Notes: generated by a model not told the origin, from the sequence alone. Counted from the first letter of the stretch, positions 36,743 through 45,835 are shown. The stretch: DNA of 64,000 nucleotides from Thalassobacillus pellis (GCF_016908295.1 NZ_JAFBDO010000009.1:62001-126000); one strand, 5' to 3'. A program made the numbers and translations.

Positions 36743-38689
36743 ATGTCTGAACAAATCAACATTATTTTTCCAGACGGAAATAAAAAGGAATTCCCAAAAG
36801 GGACAACAGGGGAAGAAATCGCTGGAGACATCTCTCCCGGCCTGAAGAAGCAGGCACTGGCGATCAAGTTGGATGGGGAACCTTACGACTTACGCCGTCC
36901 CATTGAACAAAATGGTGAGATTGAAATCATCACGTATAAAAACCCGGAAGGCTTGGAAGTTCTGCGGCACTCTACTGCTCACCTGATGGCTCAAGCGCTG
37001 AAAAGGCTTTATGGGGATGTGAAACTGGGAGTAGGGCCAGTCATCGAGAATGGTTTCTATTACGATATAGATATGGAGGAAGCCTTAAGCCCGGAGGATC
37101 TACCAAAAATAGAAAAAGAAATGAAGCGCATTGTTGATGAAAATCTGGAAGTAGAACGGATCGAAGTTTCCCGGGAAGAAGCAAAGGAAATGTACCGGGA
37201 AGCAGGCGATGATTTGAAACTGGAGCTGATAGATGATATTCCGGAAGGAGAACAGGTGACTATTTACAAGCAAGGAGAATTTTTTGATTTGTGCCGTGGG
37301 GTTCATGTACCTCAGACGAGTAAAATCAAAATATTCAAGCTGCTGAGCATTTCGGGTGCTTATTGGCGTGGTGATAGTAACAACAAGATGCTCCAGCGAA
37401 TTTACGGGACAGCCTTTGAAAAACAAGGACAGCTTGATGAATATCTCCGTATGCTGGAGGAGGCGAAAGAACGGGACCATCGTAAGCTTGGAAAAGAACT
37501 AGAGCTTTTCACTGTGAACCAAAAAGTCGGCCAAGGTCTTCCGCTATGGCTGCCAAAAGGGGCAACCATCCGCAGAACAATTGAACGTTATATTGTCGAC
37601 CTTGAAGAACGGCTTGGATATGATCATGTTTATACTCCGGTATTGGGGAGTGTCGATCTATATAAAACAAGCGGTCACTGGGATCATTATCAAGATGACA
37701 TGTTTCCGGTGATGGAAATGGATAATGAAGATCTAGTGCTTCGTCCGATGAACTGCCCTCACCATATGATGGTTTATAAAAATCAGCTGCATAGTTATCG
37801 AAATCTGCCAGTGCGAATTGCTGAGCTGGGAACAATGCATCGCCATGAAATGTCTGGAGCGCTCGCAGGGTTACAACGTGTTAGAGCGATGACATTGAAC
37901 GATGCGCATATCTTCAGTCGCCCGGATCAGCTTAAAGAGGAATTCATCCGTGTGGTCCATCTTGTTCAGGCTGTATACCGGGACTTTGGCATCGGCGATT
38001 ATTATTTCCGACTTTCCTACCGTGATCCAGAGGATAAGGAAAAGTACGTCGACAATGATGAAATGTGGGAAAAAGCCCAGGCGATGCTGAAGGAAACTAT
38101 GGAGGAACTTGATGTGGATTACGTGGAAGCTGAAGGGGAAGCAGCATTTTATGGCCCTAAACTTGACGTACAGGTCAAGACTGCCCTTGGTAAAGACGAA
38201 ACTCTATCAACCGTACAGCTTGATTTCCATTTACCTGAAAAGTTCGATTTGACTTATGTGGGTGAAGATGGAAAAGACCATCGTCCTGTTGTTATTCACC
38301 GGGGTGTCGTTTCGACAATGGAACGTTTTGTCGCTTTCTTAATCGAAGAATACAAAGGGGCTTTTCCGACATGGCTTGCCCCAGTTCAGGTTAAAATTAT
38401 TCCAGTGTCTGCAAATGCCCATTTAGATTACGCTAAAAAAGTGGAAGATGAACTTCGTCACGCAGGCGTCCGCGTGGAAGTTGATGAGCGTGATGAAAAA
38501 ATCGGTTATAAGATCAGGGAAGCCCAAGTTCAGAAAGTACCTTTCGCTCTTGTTGTTGGGGATAAAGAGATGGAGAATAACGGAGTCAATGTCCGCAGAT
38601 ACGGGGAAAAAGACTCTGAAACTAAATCTTTATCTACCTTCAAATCAGAAATAAAGAATGAAATTGAACAAAAATTATTGAATAAATGA
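36743..38689 (+). CDS. thrS: Threonyl-tRNA synthetase
   Basis: Charges tRNA-Thr. The 648-residue class II enzyme has the TGS domain (about 1-63), the editing domain (about 64-240, with [12 protein letters not shown] zinc-binding-type HxxxH and DLCRGVHV), the catalytic core with motif 2 ([11 protein letters not shown]) and motif 3 ([11 protein letters not shown]), the zinc-binding MNCPHH, and an anticodon-binding domain (about 540-648). AAGGAGTGTG precedes ATG 36743. Controlled by the upstream T-box. Confidence 0.96.
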   Translation: MSEQINIIFPDGNKKEFPKGTTGEEIAGDISPGLKKQALAIKLDGEPYDLRRPIEQNGEIEIITYKNPEGLEVLRHSTAHLMAQALKRLYGDVKLGVGPVIENGFYYDIDMEEALSPEDLPKIEKEMKRIVDENLEVERIEVSREEAKEMYREAGDDLKLELIDDIPEGEQVTIYKQGEFFDLCRGVHVPQTSKIKIFKLLSISGAYWRGDSNNKMLQRIYGTAFEKQGQLDEYLRMLEEAKERDHRKLGKELELFTVNQKVGQGLPLWLPKGATIRRTIERYIVDLEERLGYDHVYTPVLGSVDLYKTSGHWDHYQDDMFPVMEMDNEDLVLRPMNCPHHMMVYKNQLHSYRNLPVRIAELGTMHRHEMSGALAGLQRVRAMTLNDAHIFSRPDQLKEEFIRVVHLVQAVYRDFGIGDYYFRLSYRDPEDKEKYVDNDEMWEKAQAMLKETMEELDVDYVEAEGEAAFYGPKLDVQVKTALGKDETLSTVQLDFHLPEKFDLTYVGEDGKDHRPVVIHRGVVSTMERFVAFLIEEYKGAFPTWLAPVQVKIIPVSANAHLDYAKKVEDELRHAGVRVEVDERDEKIGYKIREAQVQKVPFALVVGDKEMENNGVNVRRYGEKDSETKSLSTFKSEIKNEIEQKLLNK

Positions 38690-38697
38690 TATTGGCG

Positions 38698-38733
38698 AAA
38701 TCTCCCCCTAAAAATGAGGGAGATTTCCTCTTT
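38698..38733 (+). terminator. Intrinsic terminator after thrS
   Basis: AAATCTCCC pairs with GGGAGATTT (38718-38726), then a T-rich tail. Confidence 0.8.
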
Positions 38734-38810
38734 TACTTCTGATTTTGACAAAAGAGAAATTTTTCGTTAATCTCAGTATAGCTGTTTGCCGGCTCTCGTA
38801 CTATTAACCC

Positions 38811-38839
38811 TTGACAGTCCCATATAACCATGATAGTAT
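38811..38839 (+). promoter_or_regulatory. SigA-type promoter of the infC operon
   Basis: TTGACA at 38811-38816, 17-base spacer, TAGTAT at 38834-38839. Confidence 0.75.
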
Positions 38840-38844
38840 ATTTT

Positions 38845-38992
38845 AGGTGAACAGAAGAACGGATCTGAGACAAGTAGAAGCACCCGCTTCTCACCTGATC
38901 GACGCTATGACAGCAGTTGGCAGGTCACTAATCCTTTTTGAACTCGATTGGGATACGTGTGGGTGCATTGTTATGTACCGACACTTTTTTTA
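38845..38992 (+). ncRNA. L20 leader of infC-rpmI-rplT
   Basis: The long structured leader ahead of infC resembles the L20-binding leader of B. subtilis. GCACCC (38880-38885) can pair with GGGTGC (38961-38966) to enclose the L20-binding structure. Alternatively GTGTGGGTGCAT pairs with ATGTACCGACAC to form a terminator with seven T's (38957-38991). Excess ribosomal protein L20 would favour termination. Confidence 0.8.
38957..38991 (+). terminator. Attenuator in the L20 leader
   Basis: Twelve-base arms at 38957-38968 and 38973-38984 (ten matches and wobble pairs) followed by T-run 38985-38991. Confidence 0.75.
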
Positions 38993-39061
38993 TTGGTTTA
39001 AAACTGACTTGTCGATGACAGATCTCACTATTTTCCTAATAAATTTTGGAGGTGGCTGGTT

Positions 39062-39580
39062 ATTAGCAAAGATAATATGAACGTTAATGAGAAGATACGA
39101 GCAAGAGAAGTACGACTCATTGATAACAATGGTGACCAACTTGGTGTAAAATCACGTCAAGAGGCACTGGAAATCGCTCAGAACGCGAATCTTGACCTGG
39201 TTCTGGTGGCACCAAATGCAAAACCGCCTGTCTGTCGGATCATGGATTACGGTAAATACCGTTTCGAGCAGCAAAAGAAAGAAAAAGAGGCCCGCAAAAA
39301 ACAGACAACCATCAAGGTTAAAGAAGTGCGCCTAAGCCCTGGAATTGAAGAGCATGACTTTAATACGAAGCTGCGTAACGCCCGCAAATTCCTTGAAAAA
39401 GGTGATAAGGTAAAAGCTTCTGTCCGTTTCCGTGGACGTGCGATTACCCATAAGGAGCTTGGCCAAAAGGTACTTGAGCGTATGGCTGAGGAATGTAAGG
39501 ATATCGCTCAGGTGGAAACCAAGCCAAAAATGGAAGGCCGCAGCATGTTCTTGATGATGGCACCATTAAATGAGAAATAA
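39062..39580 (+). CDS. infC: Translation initiation factor IF-3 (ATT start)
   Basis: IF-3 binds the 30S subunit and checks the start codon. The 172-residue protein has the N-domain (about 1-75, [17 protein letters not shown]), a linker rich in Lys/Arg/Glu ([14 protein letters not shown]) and the C-domain ([25 protein letters not shown]). GGAGGTGG at 39048-39055 lies six bases before ATT at 39062, giving [10 protein letters not shown]; the ATG at 39077 lacks a site at proper spacing. Starting on ATT allows IF-3 to limit its own synthesis, as known for infC elsewhere. Confidence 0.93.
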   Translation: MSKDNMNVNEKIRAREVRLIDNNGDQLGVKSRQEALEIAQNANLDLVLVAPNAKPPVCRIMDYGKYRFEQQKKEKEARKKQTTIKVKEVRLSPGIEEHDFNTKLRNARKFLEKGDKVKASVRFRGRAITHKELGQKVLERMAEECKDIAQVETKPKMEGRSMFLMMAPLNEK

Positions 39581-39615
39581 GCAAACTTTGAATGAAGCAG
39601 AAGGAGGAACTACTC

Positions 39616-39813
39616 ATGCCAAAAATGAAAACCCATAAAGGTTCTCAAAAAAGATTCAGAAAAACAGGTACTGGAAAAGTGAAGCGTTCCCACGCGTTTA
39701 CTAGCCATATGTTCGCTCATAAGAGCCAAAAGCAAAAACGTAAATTGCGTAAGGCTGCTCTTGTTTCTAAAGGCGACTTGAAGCGTATCGCGCAATTACT
39801 GCCGAAAAAATAA
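39616..39813 (+). CDS. rpmI: Ribosomal protein bL35
   Basis: Encodes the 65-residue, strongly basic large-subunit protein: [18 protein letters not shown] is the family's characteristic start, and [15 protein letters not shown] its end. GAAGGAGGAAC precedes ATG 39616; the longer in-frame start at 39592 has no support. Middle gene of infC-rpmI-rplT. Confidence 0.97.
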   Translation: MPKMKTHKGSQKRFRKTGTGKVKRSHAFTSHMFAHKSQKQKRKLRKAALVSKGDLKRIAQLLPKK

Positions 39814-39854
39814 TCACATCAAGAATTATGGATCCAAAATAGGAGGGATTTACT

Positions 39855-40211
39855 ATGCCACGTGTAAAAGGTGGAACAGTGACACGCCAACGTCGTAAAC
39901 GTGTCCTTAAATTAGCAAAAGGTTATTATGGTTCAAAACATGCACTTTTCAAAACAGCAAAACAACAAGTAATGAAGTCTGGTCAGTATGCTTACCGTGA
40001 CCGTCGTCAGAAAAAACGCGATTTCCGCAAACTGTGGATTGCGCGAATCAATGCTGCTGCTCGTATGAATGATATTTCATACAGCCGTATGATGCATGGC
40101 CTCAAACTTGCAGGAATTGAAGTGAACCGTAAGATTCTTGCTGATCTTGCAGTTACTGATGAAAAAGGTTTCGCAAGCCTTGCCGAGAAAGCAAAGTCTG
40201 CGCTTAAATAG
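39855..40211 (+). CDS. rplT: Ribosomal protein bL20
   Basis: The 118-residue 23S rRNA-binding protein acts early in 50S assembly and, in low-GC Gram-positives, represses its own operon through the leader. [26 protein letters not shown]-type basic N-terminal helix and the globular RNA-binding [19 protein letters not shown] are visible. AGGAGGGATTT precedes the ATG. A strong terminator follows. Confidence 0.97.
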   Translation: MPRVKGGTVTRQRRKRVLKLAKGYYGSKHALFKTAKQQVMKSGQYAYRDRRQKKRDFRKLWIARINAAARMNDISYSRMMHGLKLAGIEVNRKILADLAVTDEKGFASLAEKAKSALK

Positions 40212-40219
40212 AACGTTTC

Positions 40220-40252
40220 CAAACCGTTTCCTCTTAGGAAACGGTTTTTTCT
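40220..40252 (+). terminator. Intrinsic terminator after rplT
   Basis: AAACCGTTTCC pairs perfectly with GGAAACGGTTT (40237-40247) and six T's follow. Confidence 0.92.
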
Positions 40253-40280
40253 TGACTTTGATGCAAAGCATTGATATATT
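40252..40280 (+). promoter_or_regulatory. SigA-type promoter of the terC-type gene
   Basis: TTGACT at 40252-40257, 17-base spacer, TATATT at 40275-40280, just before the riboswitch. Confidence 0.7.
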
Positions 40281-40289
40281 TTAATAGTT

Positions 40290-40420
40290 GAAAAAGGGGA
40301 GTAGCTTTTACAGTAATGTCGTCATTCCAGAGCGGATCAGCTCTCGGCATTACTGGCGACTTTGACGTTGTTAGCAAGACCTTTGCCATGATTGGTAAAG
40401 GTCTTTATATTTTTTAGGGG
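40290..40420 (+). ncRNA. yybP-ykoY manganese riboswitch
   Basis: The conserved GGGGAGTAG at 40297-40305, GTCGTCATTCC, GCATTACTGGCGAC and AGACCTTTGCC stretches in this order are those of the yybP-ykoY class, which binds Mn2+. AAGACCTTTGCC pairs with GGTAAAGGTCTT as a terminator (40376-40417). Mn binding is expected to prevent termination and induce the exporter. Confidence 0.88.
40376..40418 (+). terminator. Expression-platform terminator of the Mn riboswitch
   Basis: AAGACCTTTGCC pairs with GGTAAAGGTCTT (40394-40405), followed by TATATTTTTT. Confidence 0.8.
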
Positions 40421-40481
40421 CCATTTGCCATACTAACATGGTGATAGCCTCTATTTTTATTTTCAGAAAGGAGAAATTAAC

Positions 40482-41252
40482 TTGGATTCAATTTGGTTGG
40501 AATATGCTTGGACTTTATTGATACTTATTGGACTGGAAGGATTGTTATCAGCAGACAACGCCCTGGTATTGGCTGTCATTGCTAAGCACCTGCCGGGTGA
40601 TCAGAAAAAACGCGCAATCAATTATGGGATAATCATGGCCTTTGTGTTCCGCTTTGCTGCTTTATTTGCTATTTCATTTATTGCAAATGTCTGGCAGGTA
40701 CAGGCTATCGGTGCCTTATATCTCATCTACCTAGGCGGAAAGCATCTGGTCACTGCTAAGTTTGGTAAAGAAAATGAGAACATTGAAGAGGAAGTGGAGG
40801 AGGAAGCGGCAGGGAAAGGTTTCTGGCCGACTGTCGCTAAGATCGGTCTGGCTGATGTTGCATTTGCGATCGATTCCATATTAGCCGCAGTAGCACTGGC
40901 ACTTGCCCTTCCTAATTCTCCATTCCCTGAATTTGGAGGTATGGACGGCGGTAAATTTATGGTAGTTGTTATCGCCGGTATTGCCGGTTTGGTCCTTATT
41001 AAGTATGCAGCAACCTGGTTTGTTCAGCTTCTGGAGAAGCGGCCTGCTCTTGAAACAACTGCTTATGCGATCGTTGCCTGGGTTGGTGTCAAGCTTGCTG
41101 TCATCACGTTATCGCATGAGGATGTAGGAGTGCTGGATAAACATTTTGCCCACAGTACCGCCTGGACGCTTACATTCTACGGAGTATTAGTTGCCATTGC
41201 TTTGATTGGCTGGTTCGCTCCGGGTAAAAGGGAAACAGAGCAAAGTAATTAA
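40482..41252 (+). CDS. TerC family membrane protein, probable Mn2+ exporter
   Basis: Encodes 256 residues with seven to eight transmembrane segments. The paired acidic signatures GLEGLLSADNALVLAVI (first helix) and GLADVAFAIDSILAAVALA (middle) are diagnostic of TerC. A charged loop (NIEEEVEEEAAGK) lies between the halves. Related B. subtilis proteins (YkoY/MeeY, YceF/MeeF) export manganese, and the Mn riboswitch upstream supports that role. The start is TTG with AGAAAGGAG upstream. It occupies the place after rplT where B. subtilis has ysdA. Confidence 0.88.
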   Translation: MDSIWLEYAWTLLILIGLEGLLSADNALVLAVIAKHLPGDQKKRAINYGIIMAFVFRFAALFAISFIANVWQVQAIGALYLIYLGGKHLVTAKFGKENENIEEEVEEEAAGKGFWPTVAKIGLADVAFAIDSILAAVALALALPNSPFPEFGGMDGGKFMVVVIAGIAGLVLIKYAATWFVQLLEKRPALETTAYAIVAWVGVKLAVITLSHEDVGVLDKHFAHSTAWTLTFYGVLVAIALIGWFAPGKRETEQSN

Positions 41253-41260
41253 AGTCCAAA

Positions 41261-41376
41261 AGCGTAAGCGCCTCGTACACCCCCGACAAGCTTAAGCCAA
41301 GCCTCGCCGTGACGCTTTATGTCACAGAGGGGATCGGCTTAAGACCTCGAGGGGGTAGGCGCTGGAGCTGGAGGGA
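41261..41376. repeat. Dispersed long-hairpin repeat, family 1, copy B
   Basis: Homologous to 1981-2093 in the same orientation: ACACCCCCGACAAGCTTAAG, CCTCGCCGTGAC and CTTAAGACCTCGAGGGGG (18-20-base blocks) are shared exactly or nearly so. Here CTTAAGCC pairs with GGCTTAAG while the equivalent bases differ in copy A. It begins shortly after the TerC gene. Confidence 0.75.
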
Positions 41377-41456
41377 ACCCGCTGTAAAAAGGTTATTTAC
41401 CTCCCTGGGATATTGAAAAAACGGCGAAGAACTGCTGACTTTTTGAGTTATGGACT

Positions 41457-41506
41457 AAAAAAACAGCCGGATGGACGATAAAATCGTTCCAGCCGGCTGC
41501 TTTTGT
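41457..41506 (+). terminator. Intrinsic terminator after the terC-type gene
   Basis: CAGCCGGATGGACGAT pairs with ATCGTTCCAGCCGGCTG with small mismatches, followed by CTTTTG; lies beyond the family 1 repeat. Confidence 0.75.
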
Positions 41507-41569
41507 TATAAATAAAAGTAACTTTCCCCCCTCAAATCAAGGAAAATCACTCTTTTTCATTTTACCTCT

Positions 41570-41716
41570 GTTGATTCCACAACGAGCGTTTGGTGGTGAC
41601 GCCTGCGGGAACAGCGCAAGCCGAAGATATACTTGGTCAAGTGATCTTCCTGACCAAGAAGGCTTAAAGCCGTGCCCGGGCAAGCATTCATTGCTAAGCG
41701 ATACGTGAGAATCAAC
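41570..41716. repeat. Dispersed repeat with terminal inverted repeats, family 2, copy C
   Basis: A 147-base element beginning GTTGATTC and ending GAATCAAC (perfect 8-base terminal inverted repeats), with a central CTTGGTCAAG / CTGACCAAG hairpin. The reverse complement is homologous throughout to 49755-49902. No transposase and no obvious target-site duplication; this is the layout of a MITE-like or palindromic repeat. Confidence 0.75.
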
Positions 41717-41878
41717 AACAAACTTTAAAAGCTCTTCCGGATTAGAAAGAACTTTTCAGTGGTCTCGCTCAGTCCGCCGTTTTTTTGTGCCCGTGTAAAA
41801 TAAACCGGATTACGTGCTTGTCCAAACGTTATATTGCTTCTTTCCTGCTCATAGAATGTTAGTCAGGAGGGGGTAAAT

Positions 41879-42451
41879 ATGGAGCAATTCGCAATGGGAT
41901 TTGTGGGTTGGCTAGAGATCAGTGGATGGTATGCCCCGCTCTTATTCATTGCTTTTCACCTGTTTCGTCCATTATTGTTTTTACCTGTTGTCTTATTGTG
42001 TATTTCAGGGGGAGTGCTGTTTGGTGCCATAGCAGGTACGATTTATTCCGTCATAGGAATAACCTTATCTAGCACGATATTCTACAGGATTATTAAAGGA
42101 GTTCCCGGAGTGTGGAAAAGGCTGACACGGTTGAAGAATAAGATGCTGAAAAAGAATACTTCTTTGACAGTGAGACAGGTAGCCGTCTTGAGGCTTGTTC
42201 CTTTTATCCATTTTCACTTGTTATCATTGTGTTTGATTGAAATCTGTACTGATTTTAAAGAATATGTAAGAGCATCCTTTGTCTCCAACCTTCCGCTGGC
42301 GTTTGTGTATACGACTGTTGGGCAGTGGCTTTCCAAAATTTCCATTCCCATGATGGTTGTATTTATGGTTATGCTCGGAATCATCACCTTTTTATTTCGC
42401 CGGAAGCAATACATCCTCTCCTGGAATGATTTTTTCCAACCTAATACATGA
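41879..42451 (+). CDS. TVP38/TMEM64 (VTT domain) family membrane protein
   Basis: Encodes 190 residues with about five hydrophobic segments. FHLFRPLLFLPVVLLCISGGVLFG matches the VTT/DedA-superfamily core, with Arg, Pro and the GG-x-x-FG ending, and VLRLVPFIHFHLLSLCLIEI the second repeat. Members are thought to act in membrane lipid or solute movement; the substrate here is unknown. It resembles B. subtilis YtxB-type proteins. CAGGAGGGGG precedes the ATG. It shares a bidirectional terminator with the convergent ysdB. Confidence 0.8.
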   Translation: MEQFAMGFVGWLEISGWYAPLLFIAFHLFRPLLFLPVVLLCISGGVLFGAIAGTIYSVIGITLSSTIFYRIIKGVPGVWKRLTRLKNKMLKKNTSLTVRQVAVLRLVPFIHFHLLSLCLIEICTDFKEYVRASFVSNLPLAFVYTTVGQWLSKISIPMMVVFMVMLGIITFLFRRKQYILSWNDFFQPNT

Positions 42452-42488
42452 AAAGACCCGCTACTGTTAAAAGGGCGGGTCTTTTCTT
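42451..42488. terminator. Bidirectional terminator between TVP38 gene and ysdB
   Basis: AAAAGACCCGC pairs perfectly with GCGGGTCTTTT (42475-42485). Its start overlaps the TVP38 gene stop, and it overlaps the 3' end of ysdB. Confidence 0.88.
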
Positions 42489-42883
42489 TCATCGACAACA
42501 TTTTGTATTAATAGCCGGTTCAAAGGGTATTTCCATTCAATTTCGGCATGGGGGTAACGGATTAGTATCTCTTTTTCCAGGAAGTACATATCCTCCCGCT
42601 CCAGACCTCTTATCGTGTTCGGGTTTTTGGCGGATACATTAATATTGACGACTTCAAACGCTTTCTCGGTGGTGCCCAGATACTTTTCCCCTTCAAAAAC
42701 ATGCCCCTTATAAGTTACCAGAAAGTTATGCTTTGTATTTTGAATATCATCATGGAAGTAAAACACCTTATTAGTTGTTGCAATATCCAGCTTTCTTCTG
42801 GGACTTGTCCAATATTTATAAGCGGTATATATCAAGAAAATGACTGCGATCAGAATTAGCAGTCTGAACAGTAGTACAACCAT
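42467..42883 (-). CDS. ysdB: YsdB, membrane-anchored stress-associated protein
   Basis: Encodes 138 residues: an N-terminal transmembrane anchor (about 3-24) followed by a soluble domain. SPRRKLDIA, KVFYFHDD, NFLVTYKGHVFEGEKYLGTTEKAFEV and the late YPHAEIEWKYPLNRL follow B. subtilis YsdB closely. There the gene is part of the SigW cell-envelope stress regulon; no SigW promoter was verified here. CAGGGGGAT precedes the ATG on the minus strand. Its 3' end lies within the shared terminator. Confidence 0.88.
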   Translation of the reverse strand: MVVLLFRLLILIAVIFLIYTAYKYWTSPRRKLDIATTNKVFYFHDDIQNTKHNFLVTYKGHVFEGEKYLGTTEKAFEVVNINVSAKNPNTIRGLEREDMYFLEKEILIRYPHAEIEWKYPLNRLLIQNVVDERKDPPF

Positions 42884-42937
42884 GGATTTATCCCCCTGCG
42901 TTCCTTAAATTACTTCATTTACGTATGACATTCCCTT

Positions 42938-42966
42938 TTGGTTTCATAAAATGATACATTTATAAT
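42938..42966 (+). promoter_or_regulatory. SigA-type promoter of the dUTPase gene
   Basis: TTGGTT at 42938-42943, 17-base spacer, TATAAT at 42961-42966. Confidence 0.55.
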
Positions 42967-43020
42967 AGAAAAATGAAAAATCAGTATAAATTAATTGCAG
43001 CACCAGTGAAAGGATGTTAA

Positions 43021-43506
43021 ATGATGGAATGGAAATCTCTTTTTGCGATGCAGGAAAAATTGGATCGCTATATTGAAGAAAAGCAACAATTGGAAGATCA
43101 CGATCTGTTCGACAGGAAGGTTATGGCTCTCCTGGTCGAACTAGGGGAACTGGCTAATGAAACACGCTGTTTTAAATTCTGGAGTAAGAAGAAAGCAAGT
43201 GAAAAGTCAGTAATTCTAGAAGAATATGTGGACGGGCTACATTTCATCCTTTCGCTTGGATTGGAACTTGGGGTGCGTTATGAGCCAAAGTCAGTGAAGG
43301 ACGGAGAAGATTTGACAACAGAATTTCATAACACTTTTGAAAATATCGTCGCATTTAAAACAAATGCTTCTGAGCATTATTATCAGGAAATGTTCAACCA
43401 ATTTTTGAAGCTGGGTATGGGCCTGGGATTTTCAGAGCACGATATAGTGAAGGCTTATTGTGATAAAAACAATGTCAACTATGAAAGACAGGATACCGGA
43501 TATTGA
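43021..43506 (+). CDS. Dimeric dUTP diphosphatase (all-alpha NTP-PPase, dUTPase_2)
   Basis: Hydrolyses dUTP to dUMP and pyrophosphate, keeping uracil out of DNA and feeding dTMP synthesis. The 161-residue all-helical protein shows the metal-binding ELGELANETRCFKFWSKKK (ExxE) and EEYVDGLHFILSLG (ExxD) motifs of the dimeric dUTPase/MazG-like superfamily, unlike the trimeric beta-type. AAAGGATG precedes the ATG; a second ATG at 43024 is equally possible. It lies upstream of ysdC. Confidence 0.85.
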   Translation: MMEWKSLFAMQEKLDRYIEEKQQLEDHDLFDRKVMALLVELGELANETRCFKFWSKKKASEKSVILEEYVDGLHFILSLGLELGVRYEPKSVKDGEDLTTEFHNTFENIVAFKTNASEHYYQEMFNQFLKLGMGLGFSEHDIVKAYCDKNNVNYERQDTGY

Positions 43507-43521
43507 GAAATCATCTAATTT

Positions 43522-43550
43522 TTGTGAATTATCCGTAAAAAAGATATAAT
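43522..43550 (+). promoter_or_regulatory. SigA-type promoter of ysdC
   Basis: TTGTGA at 43522-43527, 17-base spacer, TATAAT at 43545-43550. Confidence 0.6.
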
Positions 43551-43585
43551 GGAAAAGTGAATAATTTGAAGGGGGAAAGTTACAT

Positions 43586-44671
43586 ATGGCTAAGTTAGAT
43601 GAAACATTGACCATGTTGAAGGACCTTACAGATGCAAAAGCAATTCCGGGTCATGAAAAAGAAGCACGTGATGTAATGGAAAAATACATCACTCCTTATG
43701 CGGATGAAGTGTTTACAGACAATCTGGGCAGTTTGATCGCAAAGAAAGTCGGCGAAGAGAACGGGCCTAAGGTCATGGTTGCTGGACATTTGGATGAGGT
43801 CGGTTTTATGGTAACAAGAATTGATGATCACGGTTATATTTATTTCCAGACGGTTGGCGGCTGGTGGAGTCAGGTCATGCTGGCACAGCGTGTCACTATC
43901 ATGACTCGTGAAGGAGACGTCACCGGGGTAATAGGATCCAAGCCTCCGCATATCCTTCCGGCAGATGCGCGCAAAAAACCGGTGGAAATCAAGGATATGT
44001 TCATTGATATTGGTGCCTCCAGCAGAGAGGAAGCAAAAGAATTCGGGGTACGTCCTGGTGATTCTATCGTACCTTATTTTGAGTTCACTCAAATGAAGAA
44101 TGAAAAAATGCTCCTTGCCAAAGCATGGGATAACCGCATCGGTTGTGCGATTGCCATTGAGGTACTGAAACAACTTAAGGACGCAAAACATCCAAACGTC
44201 GTTTATGGAGTAGGTACTGCCCAGGAGGAAGTTGGCCTTCGAGGTGCTCGTACTTCAGCTCACTCCATCAATCCAGACATCGGGTTTGCAGTCGATGTTG
44301 GTATTGCTGGCGATACACCAGGCGTTTCAGACAAGGATGCGTCAAGTAAGATGGGGGACGGACCTCAGATTATTCTTTACGACGCATCGATGGTTTCCCA
44401 TAAGGGGCTGCGCGACTTTGTCGTTGACACGGCAGAAGAAAAAGAAATTCCATTCCAGTTTGATTCTATCGCAGGCGGTGGAACGGATTCAGGTGCTATC
44501 CATCTGACTCATAACGGAGTGCCGGCACTTTCCATTACTATTGCTACCCGATACATTCATTCCCATGCAGCAATGCTTCATCGGGATGATTTTGAGAATG
44601 CAGTGAAATTGATTGTGGAAGTAATCAAGAAGCTTGATGCGGATACAGTGAAAGAAATAACATTCAGCTGA
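43586..44671 (+). CDS. ysdC: M42 family aminopeptidase/glucanase YsdC
   Basis: Dinuclear metal peptidase of the M42 family, tetrahedral aminopeptidases acting on peptides. The 361-residue protein has candidate metal ligands: His near 68 in AGHLDEVGF, Asp near 181 in AWDNRIG, the Glu pair near 213-214 in AQEEVGLRG (one catalytic), Asp near 236 in [10 protein letters not shown], and the late His in RYIHSHAAM near 324. The GIGDGP-like [10 protein letters not shown] is also typical. Specificity cannot be told. GAAGGGGGAAAG precedes the ATG. Confidence 0.92.
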   Translation: MAKLDETLTMLKDLTDAKAIPGHEKEARDVMEKYITPYADEVFTDNLGSLIAKKVGEENGPKVMVAGHLDEVGFMVTRIDDHGYIYFQTVGGWWSQVMLAQRVTIMTREGDVTGVIGSKPPHILPADARKKPVEIKDMFIDIGASSREEAKEFGVRPGDSIVPYFEFTQMKNEKMLLAKAWDNRIGCAIAIEVLKQLKDAKHPNVVYGVGTAQEEVGLRGARTSAHSINPDIGFAVDVGIAGDTPGVSDKDASSKMGDGPQIILYDASMVSHKGLRDFVVDTAEEKEIPFQFDSIAGGGTDSGAIHLTHNGVPALSITIATRYIHSHAAMLHRDDFENAVKLIVEVIKKLDADTVKEITFS

Positions 44672-44676
44672 CATAC

Positions 44677-44714
44677 AAAAGCCGTCCCCCTTTAGGGAGA
44701 CGGCTTTATATTTG
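44677..44714 (+). terminator. Intrinsic terminator after ysdC
   Basis: AAAAGCCGTC pairs with GACGGCTTT (44699-44707), then TATATTTGG; on the minus strand the A-run gives T's for sspI. Confidence 0.75.
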
Positions 44715-44769
44715 GATTGTATAAAAAAATTGACCAGGTGAAGATTAGCAGGAGCATACCTCTAACTAT

Positions 44770-44988
44770 TTATTGAGGTTTATTTTGGACACTTTGTTCA
44801 AGCGCTTCAAGCATTTCCTGCTTGTCCTGCTCACTTGACTCCTGCCAGAGCAATTCGAACAAAACACCAAGACCAGGAAGCATTTTTTCTTCCCCTTTTT
44901 GGATAGCATCTACGATTGTCGCTTCAATTTGTTCGGAGCTGTTGCCGGAAATATTAGACAGAATTGCTTCTCTTAAATTCAAATTCAT
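44770..44988 (-). CDS. sspI: Small acid-soluble spore protein I
   Basis: Encodes the 72-residue minor SASP made in the forespore and packed in the spore core. [20 protein letters not shown] and [20 protein letters not shown] are nearly the B. subtilis SspI sequence. AAAGGAGAGT lies six bases before the ATG. SigG control is known for B. subtilis; I could not assign a convincing SigG promoter here. It is divergent from rlmP/ysgA. Confidence 0.95.
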   Translation of the reverse strand: MNLNLREAILSNISGNSSEQIEATIVDAIQKGEEKMLPGLGVLFELLWQESSEQDKQEMLEALEQSVQNKPQ

Positions 44989-45027
44989 GGTTTACTCTCC
45001 TTTATTATACTAATTTCTAACATTAGT

Positions 45028-45057
45028 TTGACCTTTAGAAAGAGAAATATGTATGAT
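45028..45057 (+). promoter_or_regulatory. SigA-type promoter of rlmP/ysgA
   Basis: TTGACC at 45028-45033, 18-base spacer, TATGAT at 45052-45057. Confidence 0.55.
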
Positions 45058-45088
45058 GGACTAATAAGATGTTGAAAAAAGAGGTAAA

Positions 45089-45835
45089 ATGATGATAACT
45101 TCCATACAAAATCAAAAAGTAAAGCAATGGAATAAGTTGAAAAAAAAGAAATACCGGGAAGCTGCGAAGCATTTTATAGTTGAAGGTTTCCATCTTGTTG
45201 AGGAAGCGTTTCAAAGTGAATGGGAAATAGTGGAGCTCATAGTGAGGGAAGATACCAGCTTCCCTGTGGATTGGAAAGGATTTACCAATAAGATCACACA
45301 CGTTTCTAATGATGTTTTTTCGGCGATCACAGAAACAGAAACTCCACAGGGTATTGCAGCTATAATCGAGGTGAAGCATTTCGAATTTTCTTCTCTTGAA
45401 AATATCCTCCTTACAGACGGTGTACAAGACCCTGGGAATCTTGGTACTTTGATCAGAACGGCTGATGCGGCTGGCTTTGATGGTGTTATAATAGGAAAAG
45501 GTTCCGTTGATGTGTTTAATGAAAAAGTCATCAGGGCAACGCAAGGATCATTGTTTCATCTTCCCATCCAGCAGGGAACACTGGAGGAATGGATTCCTCA
45601 TTTAAAGAAACAGGGCTTAACAATTTGGGCCTCAGCCTTGAAAGATGCAAGTCCTTACAAGAAGCTCACCGTCCCGGAAAAATCAGCGTTGATTGTTGGG
45701 AATGAAGGCGCCGGAATCCGGGAAGAACTGTTAAAACTTGCCGATAAAAGCGTTTATATACCGATTTACGGCAAGGCTGAATCATTAAATGTCGCTATTG
45801 CAGCTGGTATACTGATGTACCATATGAAAAAATAG
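45089..45835 (+). CDS. rlmP: SpoU-family RNA 2'-O-methyltransferase (RlmP/YsgA)
   Basis: SAM-dependent ribose methyltransferase with a trefoil-knotted SPOUT fold. The 248-residue protein has an N-terminal substrate-binding domain (about 1-95) and catalytic motifs ILLTDGVQDPGNLGTLIRTA (motif 1) near 109-128, LIVGNEGAGI (motif 2) near 198-207 and IPIYGKAESLNVAIAAGI (motif 3) near 221-238. The B. subtilis orthologue YsgA was identified as RlmP, methylating G2553 in the 23S A-loop. GAGGT is the binding site; ATG at 45092 is an equal alternative. Confidence 0.88.
   Translation: MMITSIQNQKVKQWNKLKKKKYREAAKHFIVEGFHLVEEAFQSEWEIVELIVREDTSFPVDWKGFTNKITHVSNDVFSAITETETPQGIAAIIEVKHFEFSSLENILLTDGVQDPGNLGTLIRTADAAGFDGVIIGKGSVDVFNEKVIRATQGSLFHLPIQQGTLEEWIPHLKKQGLTIWASALKDASPYKKLTVPEKSALIVGNEGAGIREELLKLADKSVYIPIYGKAESLNVAIAAGILMYHMKK

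Noticed and set aside
38847-39080. 77-residue ORF in the infC leader
   Set aside because: It lies inside the structured L20 leader and attenuator; no ribosome binding site.
44989-45030. SigG promoter for sspI
   Set aside because: Expected by analogy, but no sequence with a proper -35 and CATnnTA -10 at correct spacing was found.
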